DNA of 12,234 nucleotides. It comes from JBBITW01 sp037440525 (GTDB lineage: Bacteria > Desulfobacterota > BSN033 > UBA1163). The notes below the pieces were generated by a model, which searched no databases, was not told the DNA's origin, and saw only the letters and a program-made list of their open reading frames with translations. The stretch is taken from the NCBI GenBank assembly GCA_037440525.1, contig JBBITW010000108.1, positions 1 through 12,234 on the forward strand, given 5' to 3'. The position numbers and the translations under genes are program-made. Numbering within the stretch: position 1 is the stretch's first letter; each line of letters opens with the position of its first letter. This document shows, in pieces, positions 1 to 6,349 of the stretch.

Positions 1-32
1 AATACCCTGAAAATGCCTGATTTTCTTTTAAG

Positions 33-120
33 CGATTGTAAGCAATTTAACTTCTAAATGTCCGCATTCGAAGGGTTTGGAACCCTACCTCCCCAGTCTT
101 TTAAGGTCTTTTTCAGAGCT
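33..120. repeat. Degraded dispersed repeat, copy A
   Basis: The reverse complement of 87-120 matches 9850-9883 at 27 of 34 positions by hand alignment; both share TCTGAAAAAG and AAAGACT. A second shared block follows: TTAAATTGCTTACAAT here (complement of about 35-50) against TTAAAAATTGCTTGTAAT near 9905-9922. The two copies are in opposite orientation and bracket the minus-strand gene block. No transposase is visible in either, so this is an old non-coding repeat or an element relic; its class is not recognised. Confidence 0.55.
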
Positions 121-140
121 CTCTTTTTGATTTGAATCTA

Positions 141-162
141 TTTGGGATTAAATGTTCCCAAA
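141..162 (-). terminator. Stem-loop after the ATP-grasp gene
   Basis: A perfect 7-bp stem (TTTGGGA at 141-147, TCCCAAA at 156-162) with an 8-base loop lies 12 bases past the stop codon of the ATP-grasp gene. On the minus strand it is followed by TAGATTCAAATC rather than a U-run. It may be a weak or factor-assisted terminator, or simply a 3' end stabiliser. Confidence 0.35.
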
Positions 163-174
163 AGTAAGCTCAAC

Positions 175-1179
175 TCAGGATGGTCTTCTCTTAAGGGCCT
201 TCTCCAGAACACATCTAATAAAATCTTCATAGGCCATACCCTGGGCCCTGATAGATCTTGCCAAACCGGATTGAGGTGATATGTCAGGATTTGGATTGAC
301 CTCAAGAATATAGATCTTCCCATTCTGATCAATTCGCATATCTACCCTCGCATAGTCCTGACACCCAAACAATTTAAAGACCTTTATGGCCATATTTTCA
401 ACCTTCTTTTTCGTCACCCAATCCAATGGAGCAGGGCATACGGGTTTTGATTTCTGATATTCAATACTCTCAGGAAGCCATTTGGCTTCGTATCCGCAGA
501 TCTTTGGAAACCTCTCCGGAAATTCTGAGTAGTCAATCTCGGAGATAGGAAGAACCATAATTCTACCATCGGTCTCCATCAGACTCACATTCAACTCCCT
601 TCCATCAATAAATTCCTCTACAAGGGCAGGTTGATGATATTTTTCTATAATGTACTGAACCTGTCTATTCAGTGCCTGGTCATCAAAAACAACACTCTCC
701 TTTGATATACCGAGGCTTCCATCTTCGTGGAGGGGCTTGACAATCACAGGAAAAAACTTTCCCTGGATTGTATCAGCCCCTTTATTAAAAATTTTGTATC
801 TTGGTGTCAGGATCCCTTGAGACATGAGGATATCCTTTACCTTCCCTTTGTCCTGACATAATCCCAGGGTAAGCGGGGGAGAACCAGTATAGGGGATTCT
901 GAAAAGATCTAATAGGGCAGGGATATTCATTTCAAAGCTTGAGTTTCCGTATATACTCTCGCATAGATTGAAAACTACATCAGGTTGAATCTCTTTGAGC
1001 CAGTGGATTACAGGATATATATCATCTTTAATTGCCATCACAAAAGATTGGTATCCAAGGGCCTCAATGGCATCCTCTACTGCCATCATCTCATCAAGGA
1101 TTGCCTCTTCTGAGAGGATGTCCTTTTTTTCCCCTCTCTCAAGCCTTTCGAGAAGATTATATAAGATTGCCACCTTCAA
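175..1179 (-). CDS. D-alanine-D-alanine ligase-like ATP-grasp enzyme
   Basis: Predicted cytosolic ATP-dependent carboxylate-amine ligase. The N-terminal domain (MKVAILYN onward) is Ddl-like. The ATP-grasp fold follows, with LCQDKGKVK near residue 110, the ATP-binding lysine in VIVKPLHEDGSLGIS near 148, VEEFIDGRELNVS near 187-199, and the Mg-binding residues in YARVDMRID (Asp280) and ILEVNPNPDISPQSG (Glu293, Asn295). The length of 334 residues is close to Ddl proteins, but the sequence looks like the Ddl-related branch rather than housekeeping Ddl. I place the start at TTG 1179 because GGGAGGG lies 6 bases before it and family members begin MKVAI. The ATG at 1194 has no Shine-Dalgarno and would overlap that site, adding 5 residues. 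It lies 52 bases downstream of kamA, presumably in the same transcript, so its amine substrate may be beta-lysine (inference). Function as true Ddl is less likely. Confidence 0.85.
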   Translation of the reverse strand: MKVAILYNLLERLERGEKKDILSEEAILDEMMAVEDAIEALGYQSFVMAIKDDIYPVIHWLKEIQPDVVFNLCESIYGNSSFEMNIPALLDLFRIPYTGSPPLTLGLCQDKGKVKDILMSQGILTPRYKIFNKGADTIQGKFFPVIVKPLHEDGSLGISKESVVFDDQALNRQVQYIIEKYHQPALVEEFIDGRELNVSLMETDGRIMVLPISEIDYSEFPERFPKICGYEAKWLPESIEYQKSKPVCPAPLDWVTKKKVENMAIKVFKLFGCQDYARVDMRIDQNGKIYILEVNPNPDISPQSGLARSIRAQGMAYEDFIRCVLEKALKRRPS

Positions 1180-1185
1180 AACAGG

Positions 1186-1192
1186 CCCTCCC
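1186..1192 (-). promoter_or_regulatory. Ribosome binding site that decides the ATP-grasp start
   Basis: GGGAGGG on the minus strand lies 6 bases before the TTG at 1179. It overlaps the only upstream ATG (1194), which itself lacks any purine-rich site, so the TTG start is preferred. Confidence 0.5.
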
Positions 1193-1231
1193 ATATTTAT
1201 TCTACTTATGGTCCACTAATAATTTATTCAG

Positions 1232-2515
1232 TTAGGCCATCACCTTCTTCTGAACAACCTTTTCTTCACCGCCTGATTTGTTCTTTTTAAATTCAATGAT
1301 ATTTGGTTCCGGATATTCGTAAATCTTTCCCTCATAATTTCTTAAAACAACCTTTCCCTTACCTCTGGAAACTAAGTATACAGGCTCAACAGGTATCTTC
1401 CCGCCTCCACCTGGTGCATCAACTACATAAGTTGGAACCGCGTAGCCTGTTGTATGCCCTCGCAGCTTCTCTATGATCTGGACTCCTGTTGCAATAGATG
1501 TTCGGAAATGTTCTGTCCCCATTGCCAGGTCACATTGATAGATATAATAGGGCCTTACACGTATTTTAAGAAGCTCCTGAACCAACTTCTTCATAATCTG
1601 TGGCTTATCATTGATACCCTTGAGAAGGACTGTTTGACTCCCCAGAGGTATCCCACCATCAGCCAGATCATTACAAGCCTTTCTGACCAACTCTGTAATC
1701 TCTTTCGGATGAGTAAAATGGATGGAGATCATAAGGGGGTGATACCTTTTTAACATCCTAATCAATCCTCCTGTTATCCTCTGGGGAAGGGTAACCGGTA
1801 CCCTTGTGCCAATTCGAAGAATTTCTATATGTGAAATTGCCCTTAAGCGGCTGAGTATCTCTTCAAGCCTCTCATTCTCTAAGAGAAGCGGGTCTCCGCC
1901 CGAAAGCAAGACATCACGAACCTTCTTATGACCCTTTAAATACTTCAGGACCTCTTCAAAATTCCCCTCAGTAATGGCCTTCTCATGACTTCCCACCAAT
2001 CTTCTCCTCGTACAATATCTACAATAGGTTGCACACTGGTCAGTAACGATTAATAGAACCCTATCAGGGTAACGATGGACAAGGCCTGGGACAGGAGAGT
2101 CTTTATCCTCCCCACATGGATCGACCATATCATTTTTTGAAAGATGGCACTCCTCGATCCTCGGTATGGCCTGCCTTCTTATTGGACAATTAGGATTCAG
2201 TGGATCCATTAGGCTCACAAAATAAGGAGTTACAGCCAATGCCAATCTCCCTCTGGAATATTTAATACCTTCGATCTCCTCTGGAACCAGATTAAGGATT
2301 TCACTGAGTTGATCAAGGGAAGTGACCCGATGTCTCAGTTGCCATCTCCAATCATTCCATTCCCTCTCGGATATCCCCTTCCAAAAAGGATGGATTGTCT
2401 CTTTGTGTTCTTCAACCTTTTGCAGTTCCTCTGAAAATTGAAACAATGAAAGTTGTGAAGCCCTTCTTATTGCCCTTAAAGGGAAAGATAAGTTAGGCTC
2501 TGTAGCAAGCTCCAT
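1232..2515 (-). CDS. kamA: L-lysine 2,3-aminomutase (radical SAM, PLP)
   Basis: Converts L-lysine to L-beta-lysine using S-adenosylmethionine, a [4Fe-4S] cluster and pyridoxal phosphate; cytosolic. Counted from the chosen start (427 residues), the cluster motif CATYCRYC gives Cys161, Cys165 and Cys168, followed by the carboxylate-binding Arg170. The PLP lysine is Lys373 in DAPGGGGKIPV. Asp329 (YQCDLAMG) and Asp366 (VVDAPGG) align at constant offset with Asp293 and Asp330 of the Clostridium subterminale enzyme, which hold the lysine side-chain amine. Glutamate 2,3-aminomutase has Lys and Asn at these sites, so lysine specificity is favoured. Length matches classical KamA rather than the shorter EpmB. 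The start at 2515 is chosen because AGGAAGGAG lies 5 bases upstream; an ATG at 2533 would add 6 residues and has no such site. No beta-lysine acetyltransferase (AblB) is adjacent; the partner is an ATP-grasp ligase. Confidence 0.93.
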   Translation of the reverse strand: MELATEPNLSFPLRAIRRASQLSLFQFSEELQKVEEHKETIHPFWKGISEREWNDWRWQLRHRVTSLDQLSEILNLVPEEIEGIKYSRGRLALAVTPYFVSLMDPLNPNCPIRRQAIPRIEECHLSKNDMVDPCGEDKDSPVPGLVHRYPDRVLLIVTDQCATYCRYCTRRRLVGSHEKAITEGNFEEVLKYLKGHKKVRDVLLSGGDPLLLENERLEEILSRLRAISHIEILRIGTRVPVTLPQRITGGLIRMLKRYHPLMISIHFTHPKEITELVRKACNDLADGGIPLGSQTVLLKGINDKPQIMKKLVQELLKIRVRPYYIYQCDLAMGTEHFRTSIATGVQIIEKLRGHTTGYAVPTYVVDAPGGGGKIPVEPVYLVSRGKGKVVLRNYEGKIYEYPEPNIIEFKKNKSGGEEKVVQKKVMA

Positions 2516-2520
2516 ATTCA

Positions 2521-2529
2521 CTCCTTCCT
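2521..2529 (-). promoter_or_regulatory. Ribosome binding site of kamA
   Basis: AGGAAGGAG on the minus strand, 5 bases before the ATG at 2515. It lies inside the reading frame if the upstream ATG (2533) were used, which argues for the downstream start. Confidence 0.7.
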
Positions 2530-2565
2530 GCATCCCTGCGCCCCAAAAGGCAAAACCACCTTTGG

Positions 2566-2597
2566 AAATAAAAAAGGAGATATCATAAGATACCTCC
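2566..2597 (-). terminator. Intrinsic terminator upstream of kamA
   Basis: On the minus strand GGAGGTATC-TTAT-GATATCTCC forms a 9-bp stem with one G-U pair and a 4-base loop, followed directly by TTTTTTATTT. This is a textbook rho-independent terminator for transcription arriving from the receiver and lipoprotein genes. It stands only about 50 bases before the kamA start, so kamA either has a promoter squeezed into that space or depends on read-through (attenuation). Confidence 0.75.
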
Positions 2598-2744
2598 TCT
2601 ATCTAATTCCAAAAAGATAAAGGCAATCTCCTTCTTCCTCGAAGGCAAGCATGCACTTTTTCTTCTTTTTTCTATGTCTGTGAAAAAGAATTTTTTAATC
2701 TCCTCCTCTGAATTAAAAATCCTGTTGGCGCCTCTCAAGAACAT
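2583..2744 (-). CDS. Possible small ORF between lipoprotein gene and kamA
   Basis: An open frame of 53 codons starting ATG TTC TTG AGA and ending TTA TGA inside the stem-loop of the terminator upstream of kamA. The predicted peptide begins MFLRGANRIFNSEEEIKKFF, is rich in Lys, Arg and Glu, and is not recognised. No Shine-Dalgarno precedes the ATG, which lies in the loop of a GGCGCC hairpin. It could be a leader peptide, since it ends at a terminator ahead of a lysine-using enzyme and has several Lys codons, but chance is at least as likely. Reported with low confidence. Confidence 0.15.
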   Translation of the reverse strand: MFLRGANRIFNSEEEIKKFFFTDIEKRRKSACLPSRKKEIAFIFLELDRGGIL

Positions 2745-2757
2745 TTAAAAGGCGCCA
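2726..2757 (-). terminator. GGCGCC stem-loop after lipoprotein gene
   Basis: TGGCGCC (2751-2757 complement) and GGCGCCA (2726-2732 complement) form a perfect 7-bp G+C-rich stem with an 18-base loop, 13 bases after the lipoprotein stop. A T-run (ATTTTTAATT) begins about 6 bases further on. It may be a weak terminator or an mRNA stabiliser; the strong terminator is at 2566-2597. Confidence 0.35.
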
Positions 2758-2770
2758 CTGAAATAAATTT

Positions 2771-2974
2771 CTATTTCTTTGGTGCTTCTGCAGGCTTCTC
2801 CGCAGGTTTCTCTGGTGCAGGTGCAGGAGCTGGAGCTGGTGCAGGTGCCTCAGCTGGTTTTGCCTCCTCTTTGACAGCAGGCTGCTCCGGAGCCTTGCCT
2901 TTGCACCCAATGCCTGTAATTGTGAAATTTACAATCAACACCAAACCAAGCAATAGAAAAATCCACTTTCTCAT
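2771..2974 (-). CDS. Small Pro/Ala/Glu/Lys-rich lipoprotein
   Basis: 67 residues. A lysine/arginine start (MRKW) is followed by a hydrophobic stretch (about residues 4-19) and a cysteine at 24 (TGIGCKGK) that fits lipid attachment, although the residue at -3 is Gly rather than the usual Leu/Val/Ile. After Cys24 the whole mature part is low-complexity: a run of alternating Ala-Pro (about residues 43-54) then Glu-Lys-Pro-Ala repeats. Such segments form stiff, extended tethers across the periplasm or wall. A strong AAAGGAGGTGA site lies 7 bases before the ATG. It follows the receiver-like gene by 26 bases, so the two are likely co-transcribed. No enzymatic domain is present. Real gene likely from the ribosome site and signal sequence; function unknown. 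Confidence 0.7.
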   Translation of the reverse strand: MRKWIFLLLGLVLIVNFTITGIGCKGKAPEQPAVKEEAKPAEAPAPAPAPAPAPEKPAEKPAEAPKK

Positions 2975-3000
2975 GAGCCTTCACCTCCTTTCTAATTGAA

Positions 3001-3405
3001 TCACGAACCTATTTTCTTCCTTGATAATTGAATATCCTTTGCCCTATCAGGAAATGGAATCTTCTTTATTACCCCTTTCAATAACTCCGGTTCCACAGGT
3101 TTTTTTATGATTCTATTAATACCTGACCCCTTCAAAAGTCCTATTAGCTGATCATTGACCAGAGGACTCATCAGTATCAGACGTTCATTCCATCTCTTAA
3201 GAAAAGGGAGCCACTTTTCTATAGTCTCAATATCCAGATCAGCCAGTATCATCCCTTTCTTTATCTCCCTGTTTCTTTTTTCAAGATCTGAAATGTCATC
3301 AACCTCTTCAACTTGAAAACCATATTTATGTAAAATCTTCTTGAGACTTAAACGAACAAATTCATCTTTATCAATAATAAATGCCCGTTTAATTTTCTCC
3401 TTCAC
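3001..3405 (-). CDS. Stand-alone degenerate response-regulator receiver
   Basis: 134 residues and receiver domain only, without an output domain. Receiver features: acidic residues near the N-terminus (IIDKDE, Asp12 and Asp14), phospho-acceptor candidate Asp56 in MILADLD, a Ser80 in the Thr/Ser switch position (LILMS), and the conserved Lys-Pro (IIKKP, Lys102). The motif following Asp56 lacks the usual MP turn and the acidic pair is split (DKD), so it is a divergent receiver that may still be phosphorylated. The start is GTG at 3405, read without a clear ribosome site upstream. It lies 26 bases before the lipoprotein gene and downstream of an NtrC-class regulator, so it may act as a phosphate sink or single-domain partner; no histidine kinase is in the window. 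Confidence 0.75.
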   Translation of the reverse strand: MKEKIKRAFIIDKDEFVRLSLKKILHKYGFQVEEVDDISDLEKRNREIKKGMILADLDIETIEKWLPFLKRWNERLILMSPLVNDQLIGLLKGSGINRIIKKPVEPELLKGVIKKIPFPDRAKDIQLSRKKIGS

Positions 3406-3419
3406 GAAACTATTTTATA

Positions 3420-3436
3420 ATCAAATTTCATGCCAA
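3420..3436 (-). promoter_or_regulatory. Possible sigma-54 promoter of the receiver gene
   Basis: The minus strand reads TTGGCATGAAATTTGAT, matching the consensus YTGGCACGrNNNTTGCW except C to T at position 7 and C to A in the -12 GC. GG and the -12 G keep the 10-base spacing. The transcription start would fall near 3410, leaving almost no leader before the GTG at 3405, which weakens the case. The neighbouring sigma-54 activator makes it worth noting. Confidence 0.3.
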
Positions 3437-3576
3437 TCTTTTAATATAAACAGAAAAGAGACTCAATTAAAAGATTAGTAATATTAATAAGTTAATTTTC
3501 ATCTTTCTTATGCTCAATTTTTTAAAAAACAAGATATGGGAAAAAAATAGAAAATTTGTCATTAATAATTTTTAAT

Positions 3577-3640
3577 AAGTATGACAAAAAGTCGTTACAA
3601 TAGCAATATATTTTTTTTTAAGTGACTTTTTGCCATACTT
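3577..3640. repeat. 19-bp inverted repeat after the sigma-54 regulator gene
   Basis: Left arm AAGTATGACAAAAAGTCGT (3577-3595); the right arm (3622-3640) reads AAGTATGGCAAAAAGTCAC on the opposite strand, so 16 of 19 bases match. The 26-base loop is AT-rich with a run of T. It starts 17 bases past the stop codon of the regulator gene. A transcript from the minus strand would fold into a long stem-loop, so it may be a terminator-like 3' structure. The AT-rich stretch 3406-3576 holds no gene I can support. Confidence 0.6.
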
Positions 3641-3657
3641 AGAATCTATTCAATCAT

Positions 3658-5019
3658 TTACCCAGAAGATGTCCTTCCAATCTCCTCAATCTTACGGTGA
3701 ATCGTCCGAACATTTATTCCAAGTAATTTTGCTGCCCTGAGTTTATTCCCATTGGTTGCCTTTAAGGTTTGAAGGATCATCTCTCTTTCCACTTCCTCAA
3801 GTTTCGTCCCTATCTTCAGAAAAATTAACTCGGGTCTCTCCTTAAAATCCCTGATTTCCTGAGGCAGGTGCTGGATATCCAGAACATCTGGGTTATTTAC
3901 CACCAATGCAGATTCAATTGTGTTTTCTAATTCCCTGACGTTTCCGCTCCACTTATAATCCATCAGGAGATTCAAGGCTCTCTGGGATATCCCCTTGACT
4001 TTCATCTGATATTTTTTATTGAATTTCTCGATAAAAAAATTGACCAAAAATGGTATGTCCTCTTTTCTTTCCCTCAAGGGAGGAAGTTTAATATTGACCA
4101 CATTTAATCTATAATAAAGGTCTTCACGAAATGTCCCTCTTTTTACAGCCTCCTGAAGATCACGATTGCTCGCAGCAATTATTCTGATATCAACCTTTAT
4201 TGTCCTATTTCCACCAACCCTCTCGAACTCCCCCTCCTGAAGGACCCTCAGCAGTTTGATCTGAGTAGAGGGAGGGATATCTTCCACTTCATCCAAAAAT
4301 AGGGTTCCCTGATGAGCCATTTCAAAACGACCCTTCCTCGAGGTAATTGCACCTGTAAATGCACCCTTCTCATGGCCAAAGAGTTCGCTCTCAATAATCC
4401 CCTCACTCAAAGAGGCACAGCTTACCTTGATAAATGACCTCGATGCCCGCGGACTGCTGTAATGGATTGCATTAGCAATCAGCTCCTTACCTGTTCCGCT
4501 CTCACCAGTAATAAGAACAGAACTATCATAAGGTGCAATATGGCGTATGAGCTCAAATATCTTTACCATCTTCTCACTTCTTCCAACAATATTTTTCAGG
4601 TGAAACTTATCCTCCAGCCTCAAACGGAGATCCCTGTTTTGAAGGATGAGAGTCTGTTTTTCTAAAGCCCTCTCTACCAGAAGGGATATAACCCTCGGAT
4701 TGATTGGCTTTTCTATAAAGTCGAAGGCTCCGAGTTTCATAGCCTGCACAGCCTTCTCAATCGTCCCCTGGGCTGATATCACAATAACCTCTGTCTCTGG
4801 TCGAAGTCCCTTAATATTTTCCAAAAGCTCGATCCCGTCCATCTTTGGCATGACGAGATCTGTAATCACTAAATCGACAATCTCCTGACGAAAAAGATGA
4901 AGTCCCTCTTTCCCATGAGATGCCAGAAGGATTTCGTATCCCTTCTTTTTCAATAGAAGGCTCAGGCTCTCTCCGACCGTTGGGTCATCCTCAACAATTA
5001 AAATAACCTTCTTCTCCAT
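3658..5019 (-). CDS. NtrC-family sigma-54-dependent response regulator
   Basis: 453 residues in three domains. Receiver (about 4-115) with acidic pair Asp11/Asp12, phospho-acceptor Asp54 (VITDLVMP) and Lys104 (FIEKP). AAA+ sigma-54 interaction domain (about 143-370): Walker A GESGTGKE at 172-179, GAFTGA loop at 219-224 that contacts sigma-54, Walker B LFLDEVED with Asp243/Glu244, and the arginine-finger region FREDLYYRLNV. C-terminal Fis-type helix-turn-helix (about 423-446, NKLRAAKLLGINVRTIHRKI). All motifs for a working ATP-dependent activator are intact. It begins 30 bases after the xdhC-like stop, so it is probably co-transcribed with the maturation genes and may control them or a distant hydroxylase locus (inference). 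The cognate sensor kinase is not in the window. The ribosome site is weak (AAAG). Confidence 0.95.
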   Translation of the reverse strand: MEKKVILIVEDDPTVGESLSLLLKKKGYEILLASHGKEGLHLFRQEIVDLVITDLVMPKMDGIELLENIKGLRPETEVIVISAQGTIEKAVQAMKLGAFDFIEKPINPRVISLLVERALEKQTLILQNRDLRLRLEDKFHLKNIVGRSEKMVKIFELIRHIAPYDSSVLITGESGTGKELIANAIHYSSPRASRSFIKVSCASLSEGIIESELFGHEKGAFTGAITSRKGRFEMAHQGTLFLDEVEDIPPSTQIKLLRVLQEGEFERVGGNRTIKVDIRIIAASNRDLQEAVKRGTFREDLYYRLNVVNIKLPPLRERKEDIPFLVNFFIEKFNKKYQMKVKGISQRALNLLMDYKWSGNVRELENTIESALVVNNPDVLDIQHLPQEIRDFKERPELIFLKIGTKLEEVEREMILQTLKATNGNKLRAAKLLGINVRTIHRKIEEIGRTSSG

Positions 5020-5049
5020 ATCTTTATACTTTCTTAAATTACCTTATGT

Positions 5050-6129
5050 TCAGCTCCTCTTCTCACCCCTTACCTTAATCAACTCTGCCACAATACTCAC
5101 CGCTATCTCTTCCGGGGTTTCAGAATTTATATCAAGCCCTATTGGGGCATGGACTCGATCAAGGACCTCCTTTGGAATCCCCTTCTCAATCAAATTCTTA
5201 AAAAGGATTCGAATCTTATTCTTTGAACCAATCATTCCAATATATCGAGCATCTGTCTTTATGGCCTGTTCGAGAACAAAACCATCATAGAGATGACCTC
5301 TTGTGACAATGACGATATAGCTTGACTGGTCGATATCGAGTTTATCAAAACATCTCTCAAATTCTGAAACGATTAACTCATCAGCCTCAGGAAAGCGATC
5401 TCTATTGGCAAACATCTCTCTATCGTCAATAACGATAACCTTGAAATTGACCTTCTTGGCAAGGGGGGCCAATTGTTGAGAGATATGGCCTGCCCCAAAT
5501 ATATATACAGTGGGTTCAGAAAATATTGGTTCTAATAGAACCTCTATCTGAGTGAATGGTTGACCCTCTCTTTTTGTGTCGAAAATTATCACCTCAGGTT
5601 TATTGCTCTTCAGCAATCCATCACCTTTAATTAGAATCTCTTTATCCAACTCATCTCCTATGAACAAAGAACCTATCTTTTCTCCTGATTTCTTCAATAG
5701 CATCTTTTTGCCTTCATTTCTGGGAAAGGCACCATCAATGGAGATTATGGTTGCGAGGATGGCTGATCCTCCCTTCTGTTTGATCTTTACCACCTCTTTA
5801 TAGAGATTTAAAAAATCTTCACTAAGAGGCTCAAGGAAGATATCAATATTACCTCCACAAATAAGCCCTCCCTCTGCTAACTGTTCAGCCGTCAACCTGA
5901 AATGGAGCAGACCTCCCTCCCCTTTTTCTATAACCTCTTGAGCCCCCTGCCATACCTCTGCCTCAACACAACCCCCTCCTATAGAGCCCAGGGAAGTGCC
6001 ATCTGCCTTGACAAGATATTTGGCTCCTGCTGCTCTCGGAGCAGAACCTATTCGTGTGATCAGCGTAGCAAGAGCAAGTTTCTCCTTTCTTTCGAGTGCC
6101 TTGACGATCTCATCATAAATATCTTCCAT
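5050..6129 (-). CDS. xdhC: XdhC/CoxI family molybdoenzyme maturation factor
   Basis: Family members bind the Mo-cofactor and promote its sulfuration and insertion into xanthine-dehydrogenase/CO-dehydrogenase-type hydroxylases. The N-terminal XdhC/CoxI domain shows GSAPRAAGAKYLV, SIGGGCVEAEVW and ICGGNIDIFLEPL. The C-terminal Rossmann-like domain begins VYIFGAGHIS (about 208-217) and carries VIDDRE, VTRGHLYD, IGMIGSKNK and the family ending PIGLDINSETPEEIAVSI. 359 residues from the chosen ATG at 6129, which has GAGGTG 6 bases upstream; a GTG at 6138 or ATG at 6135 in the same frame would lengthen it by 3 or 2 residues. It sits between a structured 338-base leader and the sigma-54 regulator gene. 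The two-domain form is typical of anaerobes that also carry YqeB and YqeC. Confidence 0.92.
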   Translation of the reverse strand: MEDIYDEIVKALERKEKLALATLITRIGSAPRAAGAKYLVKADGTSLGSIGGGCVEAEVWQGAQEVIEKGEGGLLHFRLTAEQLAEGGLICGGNIDIFLEPLSEDFLNLYKEVVKIKQKGGSAILATIISIDGAFPRNEGKKMLLKKSGEKIGSLFIGDELDKEILIKGDGLLKSNKPEVIIFDTKREGQPFTQIEVLLEPIFSEPTVYIFGAGHISQQLAPLAKKVNFKVIVIDDREMFANRDRFPEADELIVSEFERCFDKLDIDQSSYIVIVTRGHLYDGFVLEQAIKTDARYIGMIGSKNKIRILFKNLIEKGIPKEVLDRVHAPIGLDINSETPEEIAVSIVAELIKVRGEKRS

Positions 6130-6174
6130 TACCATCACCTCACCTAAATTATTTTAATTCTGAGTAATTGTCAT

Positions 6175-6186
6175 GGCCAATTGGCC
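6175..6186. repeat. Perfect palindrome GGCCAATTGGCC
   Basis: Twelve-base perfect palindrome about 46 bases upstream of the xdhC start. It could be an operator for a dimeric regulator. A related partial copy (ACCAATTGCC) is seen at 6302-6311. Confidence 0.5.
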
Positions 6187-6214
6187 TCTCACGAATAATG
6201 AAAATATTCAGGTT

Positions 6215-6349
6215 AAGGTAAAGATTAGGAAGCCGGTTTAGGCAAAGTGAATAGGTGAAGGAATTTTTTCCACCAGAGGCCGATCCACCTGTAGTAGAAA
6301 GACCAATTGCCTAACCTATAAACGAAACTGGCTTCTTAGCCCTAACCTT
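6215..6349. repeat. Long imperfect inverted repeat upstream of xdhC
   Basis: Paired blocks from outside in: AAGGT (6215-6219) with ACCTT (6345-6349), GAAGCC (6229-6234) with GGCTTC (6330-6335), GTTT with AAAC, and AGGCAA (6240-6245) with TTGCCT (6307-6312). The 61-base interior has its own short hairpin. Weaker pairing seems to continue outward (CTCACGAATAAT near 6188 with ATTATTTTCGAG near 6364). Confidence 0.55.

Noticed and set aside
995..1235. Plus-strand open frames of 67-74 codons
   Set aside because: They lie wholly opposite the ATP-grasp gene, lack ribosome sites and show no family features; shadows of a real gene.
2713..2910. Gln/Leu/Arg-rich 65-codon frame overlapping the lipoprotein gene
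   Set aside because: It is the shifted reading of the Ala-Pro repeat DNA. The other frame has a signal sequence, a lipid-attachment cysteine and a strong ribosome site.
6246..6306. Moco RNA motif riboswitch upstream of xdhC
   Set aside because: Short pieces such as CCTCTGG followed by a hairpin, and CCACCAG on the other strand, recall the motif, but the long conserved core could not be aligned in order. Kept only as a test to run.
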